NCBI GenBank assembly: GCA_950295325.1
Contig: OX485806.1
Location: 12,402,001-12,466,000, forward strand
DNA: 64,000 nt
Direction: 5' to 3'
Source of the DNA: Polytrichum commune
Lineage: Eukaryota; Streptophyta; Polytrichopsida; Polytrichales; Polytrichaceae
Under the pieces are notes generated by a model. It saw only the letters and a program-made list of their open reading frames with translations, was not told the DNA's origin and made no database searches. Below, in pieces: positions 60,021 to 64,000 of the stretch (the first letter of the stretch is position 1; every line of letters starts with the position of its first letter). Position numbers and translations under genes: made by a program.

Positions 60021-61160
60021 TCAAGAATTCTTGAAATAGGAATTCAAAGATCTTTGGTGTTGCCTACCCAAGTTAGCAATCGTTATCTTATCTAGATTCC
60101 TTACTAGCTTTTGAAAACTAATAATTTCATTAACACCAAAATGTAAAGAGTTGTCTAATAAAAAGTTGGGCGATAACGATGCATGACATTTAGCACCACT
60201 GAGCTTTACTGTAGGTGGAGCAACATCATCCACATCTATTGAATGTAGATCAACATTTAGATCAAAGCCTTGTGCATAATTGATTCCCAAAGCAACATTC
60301 ACCAACTCATCAGTACTCAATTCTAGCTCTTCCCCTTCCATCTGAATGTAAGTCTCCATTGACATCTCATCACCACCCAATTGCAACTTTGAAATCATAA
60401 CACCAAGTTCATATGATTCTTCTTGCATTCTATTATTCCCCCTTTCATCAACTAGGGCAAAATCAACATTCCATGTTGCAGGCAATATACATGCCATCCT
60501 CCAACAATTCATGACTATCTATGCATCCAACTCACTTCATATTTCATAACTCCACATGATAGCATGTCTGATGTTGGGCACCACCTTCCTTAAGTCCTTC
60601 AATATAACATCATCATGTTGTGATAAAACTCACTGCAAAAGTTTCTTCTCGTACTAAATTTTGAAAGATGCTATTATACCTTGATCCAAAGGTTGAAGTA
60701 CATTTGTAATATTGGGAGGAAGGAATACCAGAGTCAAGTTGCTCAATACCAAGGTTGAAAACCACGAGACTTACCAACTTTGGCAGAGCTAACATCATGT
60801 GAAGATTCATCATCCAAAATCATAATCACCTTTCAATTTTGGCCTTTGAAATGATTGTTGAGTTGCAAAATCCAAGCTTCAAATATATCTCCCTTCATCC
60901 AAGCTATTTTATTTGAGTGCCACCGAACATACTCATGAGGATGCCACCTTCCAAAACATCGTGGTTGCTTAGACGTATAAATCACAAACAACTTCAACTT
61001 ATCAATCCTTATTGAATTAACAACAATAGCAAGTGTTACACGCTCCTTATGTAACTTCCGACCCTTCACCTTGCCTTATGCTAAAGTTTTATTTGGATGT
61101 GCTCTAAAATACAATCCAGTCTCATCCATGTTGTAAACATCTTCATGCTCATAATTTGAC
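60021..61160 (-). pseudogene. Dead pogo/Tigger-type DDE transposase
   Basis: On the minus strand, with stops and shifts, one reads the DDE_1 order: EDVYNMDETGLYFRAHPNKT (about 61155-61090), then KGRKLHKERVTLAIVVNS, KQPRCFGR and WMKGDIFEAWILQLNNHF in one open stretch (60833-61069), VIMILDDESSHD just after a TGA, FLPPNITNVLQPLDQGIIAS in another frame, and MNCWRMACILPATW opening the last open stretch (60021-60512). MDETGL, the LLLDNAxSH-like motif and FLPPNxTxxLQPLDQG mark CENP-B/Tigger-type transposases. The N-terminal DNA-binding part is not seen. At least three stops and one or more frameshifts make it inactive. Confidence 0.85.
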
Positions 61161-62784
61161 AAAAGAATAAGAAGGAGGTCACTCTAACCCTAACCATGTC
61201 CATTCTACACTAGTACCCCTAATTATCATTAAGTTCCCAAAGATAAGTGAAGTTCTCAAGTAGTTCCCAAGTATATAGAAACGGATATATTTTAGATGTA
61301 CATAACATAGATGAAAGAATTTTTTGCATTCATTACCTCTTTAATATGACAAAATGGAGATTCTAAGTGTCACATTATCGAGTGTCATAGTTGTTTAATA
61401 GGGGGACTTTTGAACTAAAAAGTTTGGTTGCGCAAAAATGTGTCGTAATATGGAGGGTGTCGTATAAACGAGTGTTGTATTAACGATGTTAGATTGTAGT
61501 AAAAGAAGTGTTGAAAAGTGAATAGTGAGCTATTTGTGATGACACACCACAAAGCATATGCCTATAGTGAATTCGGCGATGTAGCAAAGCACTATTTGGT
61601 GATCTTGGCCGTTAGATTGGAGGGACAAATGGCATGGGTTTGGACTTTGGGCTTGGCCTTTGGAGGCTTCACACTATGCCCAACTGAAGGCTCCAATTCC
61701 TATATTTTATTGGCTATTTTCAACCCGTTTTTTTGGACTCTCAACAAAAGTTTGGCCATTCAATCCCACAGCCTCTCGACTTGGATGGCCATAGTGTGAA
61801 GCGGCCCTAAATATGATATTTAGTGTCACCAATTCTATTTGTCTTGCGCAATACTAATTGCAAACCACGGTATAGTGTCACCAACACTAAATGTTAACCC
61901 AACATTATTTGTCATGCATTGTAAAAGTTTTGTAAGACTGTAGATTTGCAGTGTTGCAATTACTGTCACTTACTAAGCAATTTTTCATCCAATCTTTTTG
62001 GGGGTTTTCATAACAAGTTCTAGTGTCTCAAGTGATGTAGTTTAAGTTGGTTTGTGCTACCGCATAAGTCGCATTAATCCTTGTATTGTGAGTAAGCCGC
62101 ATTTTGACCAATGGATGAACTCATCCAACATCCATGCCAATATTTGTAAACTTAATCATAAGAAGTGTCACCTGGAAAGTTATCTTAGTAACATTAAATA
62201 CCATATGACACTAGATATCATATTCAATGTACTTTTCATATTCAAATTTGCATTTAGATATATGCATATAGTGGGTTACTGCAGTGAGTTAGATGATGTA
62301 TCGAAGTATTGTTTTGGCTTGGTAGTTTTCATACTCAAATTTGTTTTTTGATAGATGTAAGGTATATGGGTGCTATTTGGTTTGCGTTCACGTTCTCCAA
62401 CTTCTACCAATTAGATTTACACCCGAAATAGAAATAATATTGTGTTGCATTTGCAAATCTTTAATGAAACACTTGCAAAGACCGGATTCAAAGTCAGACT
62501 TCCTTTGCTTTAGTTATTGTTATTGGAAGTGCATGTTTATTGATTTTTTCACTGGATACACATGCACCTAGAAATTATATTCACAAATGAGTGTAAATAC
62601 TTATTAATGTTTGAAGACATAGTCCAATCTCCATTAAACAAATGGTTTGGTGCATTTTGTGTTTATGGCACAACATAGGCGGTTTACTATCACTATCGAT
62701 CAAGACAAATACAATTAGAATTAGTGGCATTACATTCAATATATTATTGTGCCGAGCATGAGGTAGTTTGGGATTACATGCTTA
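61161..62784. other. Intergenic with palindromic MITE ends
   Basis: No gene is seen. Short pieces repeat family ends: TAGTGTGAAGCGGCCCTAAA at about 61792 resembles the PIF-type MITE right end, while AAATATGATATTTAGTGTCA at about 61810 and ATACCATATGACACTAGATA at about 62200 resemble CACTA-like ends. A 93-codon frame (61518-61799) lies across the first of these and is not called. Confidence 0.45.
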
Positions 62785-63000
62785 TTTCCCAACCAACCCA
62801 CATTTCTTAGGTCATGAAGCACACAATTAGTACAAAACGGTTGTCTTGAGGCCTTAGCCACTATGCTCATAATTTTTGGAGCTTATATGGGCATTTCATT
62901 CTCTATCAAGGTGAAGAGGGAAGTGTTAATGTTAGGGTCATATAGGCCTCTTCCATTTTGTTGACTACTGGGCATATAATGGTTATCGTATTTTAAGCAT
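62785..63000 (-). repeat. Interspersed repeat D, copy 9 (inverted)
   Basis: In inverse orientation it shows TTTCTTAGGTCATGAAGCAC, CTCATAATTTTTGGAGCTTA and CATTTTGTTGACTACTGG, matching the right two thirds of the family. Confidence 0.7.
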
Positions 63001-63184
63001 GAATCAAATATTTTTTAAACACATGTCTATTTGGCACATGTTCTTGGAGCCACAACATAGCACATGCAACAAAAATATAGGTACCCTAATAAGAAAAGTG
63101 ACCAAATATGGATTGCCTACCTTATTATGTAGTTGGTGGTACTAAACATAAGATAAATGGGTTTTGTATGCTTACTTTTTCTAG

Positions 63185-63310
63185 GTAGCTTACTTTCCCT
63201 AGGATACGAAGCATACAATTGGTACACGATGGCTAGCAAATTTCCTTCGAGGTTATAGCAAGGTTCCCTACAATGCTTGGACCTCATTTGAGTCTCTTCG
63301 GCATTGTCAA
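63185..63310 (-). repeat. Interspersed repeat D, copy 10 (inverted, partial)
   Basis: CCCTAGGATACGAAGCATAC, AATTGGTACACGATGG and CTAGCAAATTTCC match the right end of the family in inverse orientation. The rest is too diverged to follow. Confidence 0.6.
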
Positions 63311-64000
63311 GGTGAAGACCTTATCCCCATTGAAACCATAATGGTTCCTTGCCCCAAACATAGTTAGATTGGAGTAGAGGTGCACATAACCCATCACTCG
63401 AAGAATTTTGCACCGAATGTGGAGAAGCATAAGGCGGTGGAAATTTCTCCCGTGTCAGAAGATAGAAATCAAGAGGCTTGAAAATTTCTCGGTAATTTAT
63501 TCCTCAAATTGAGATTATTGTGAATTTTTGAAACCAAAAGTTGGCCCGAACATATTGCCAATGTCTAGAGCATGCCATAACCGAGTTCTTTCCTCCTCAC
63601 TTTAGCACTTAGAATCATGACATGTGCCATGGCATATTGGTTATGCCATGATCAAAATTCAGTCGTAGCCTGATCGAAATTCATGTACCATGTAGATTGC
63701 CAATGAGATCCTAATCGGGAATAGGCGTTGTCGGGTAGAGAGGGTTCCGCCTTGGGAAAGCACTGGGCTCCTGGCTGCAACTAGATTTTATCGGACCCGT
63801 CGAATCTTTTGGTCTTCAATCGAGTCTTCTGGTCTTCTAGTCTTCAATTTCTTCTAATCTTCAACCTCTTTCCCGTCGACCTATCCTGTTGCGGCTCTAT
63901 ATGGGTAAAGGGTAAGGGTAGTGTGATAAGAAACCACGGGCTTCGGACGGGTAAAACGGGACGTCAGAACACGAGCTGACGTCCGAAAGATTGGCTCCTA
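63311..64000. other. Window end; GC rises, no gene seen
   Basis: From about 63690 the DNA is less AT-rich, which may mark the edge of a new gene or element beyond the window. A perfect 9-bp inverted repeat, GGACGTCAG and CTGACGTCC with an 8-bp loop, lies at 63959-63984 and holds two facing TGACG boxes. Confidence 0.45.

Overview
This is nuclear DNA of a land plant. The evidence is genes with many introns (GT..AG junctions that keep phase), three plant-type gene families (dynamin-related protein 2, the plastid riboflavin reductase fused to a NADAR domain, and a GT37 fucosyltransferase), AT-rich intergenic DNA and many short non-autonomous transposons. The species cannot be named. The leftmost gene looks like SPAG1, a dynein-arm assembly factor. 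If that is right, the plant probably makes motile sperm (bryophyte, lycophyte, fern or similar) and is not a flowering plant.

Layout. 580-6857 (+): 3' part of a SPAG1/RPAP3-like gene (TPR blocks plus RPAP3_C); its first exons lie left of the window. 6856-11300: transposon relics and a four-unit divergent tandem array. 11451-12380 (+): an intronless, uncharacterised membrane protein with an HNH-like CxxC..DH..CxxC module, followed by three tandem units that contain pieces of its own 3' coding end. 14900-19648 (-): PYRR, nine exons, 602 aa, with three unrelated tandem arrays (promoter 4 x ~144 bp, intron 1 about 10 x 35 bp, intron 2 2 x 324 bp). 20.3-26.1 kb: repeats, including a tRNA-derived SINE with target duplications and a PIF/Harbinger-type MITE nested in a CACTA-like MITE. 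26868-37203 (+): DRP2 dynamin, 21 exons, 936 aa. 37835-39080 (-): degenerate LINE reverse transcriptase. 41313-47159 (-): GT37 fucosyltransferase, five exons, 543 aa, with transposons in its introns. 47.2-64 kb: mostly gene-free, with short tandem repeats, MITEs, a miRNA-like hairpin and a dead pogo/Tigger-type transposase.

I rebuilt the four multi-exon genes by hand. In each, the exon lengths sum to a multiple of three and the joined reading follows its family (the first is cut at its 5' end). The genes are not an operon. They serve unrelated jobs: chaperone/dynein assembly, riboflavin synthesis in plastids, clathrin-vesicle scission, and fucosylation of cell-wall glycans in the Golgi. One interspersed repeat of about 280 bp occurs about ten times, including inside introns of DRP2 and the fucosyltransferase.
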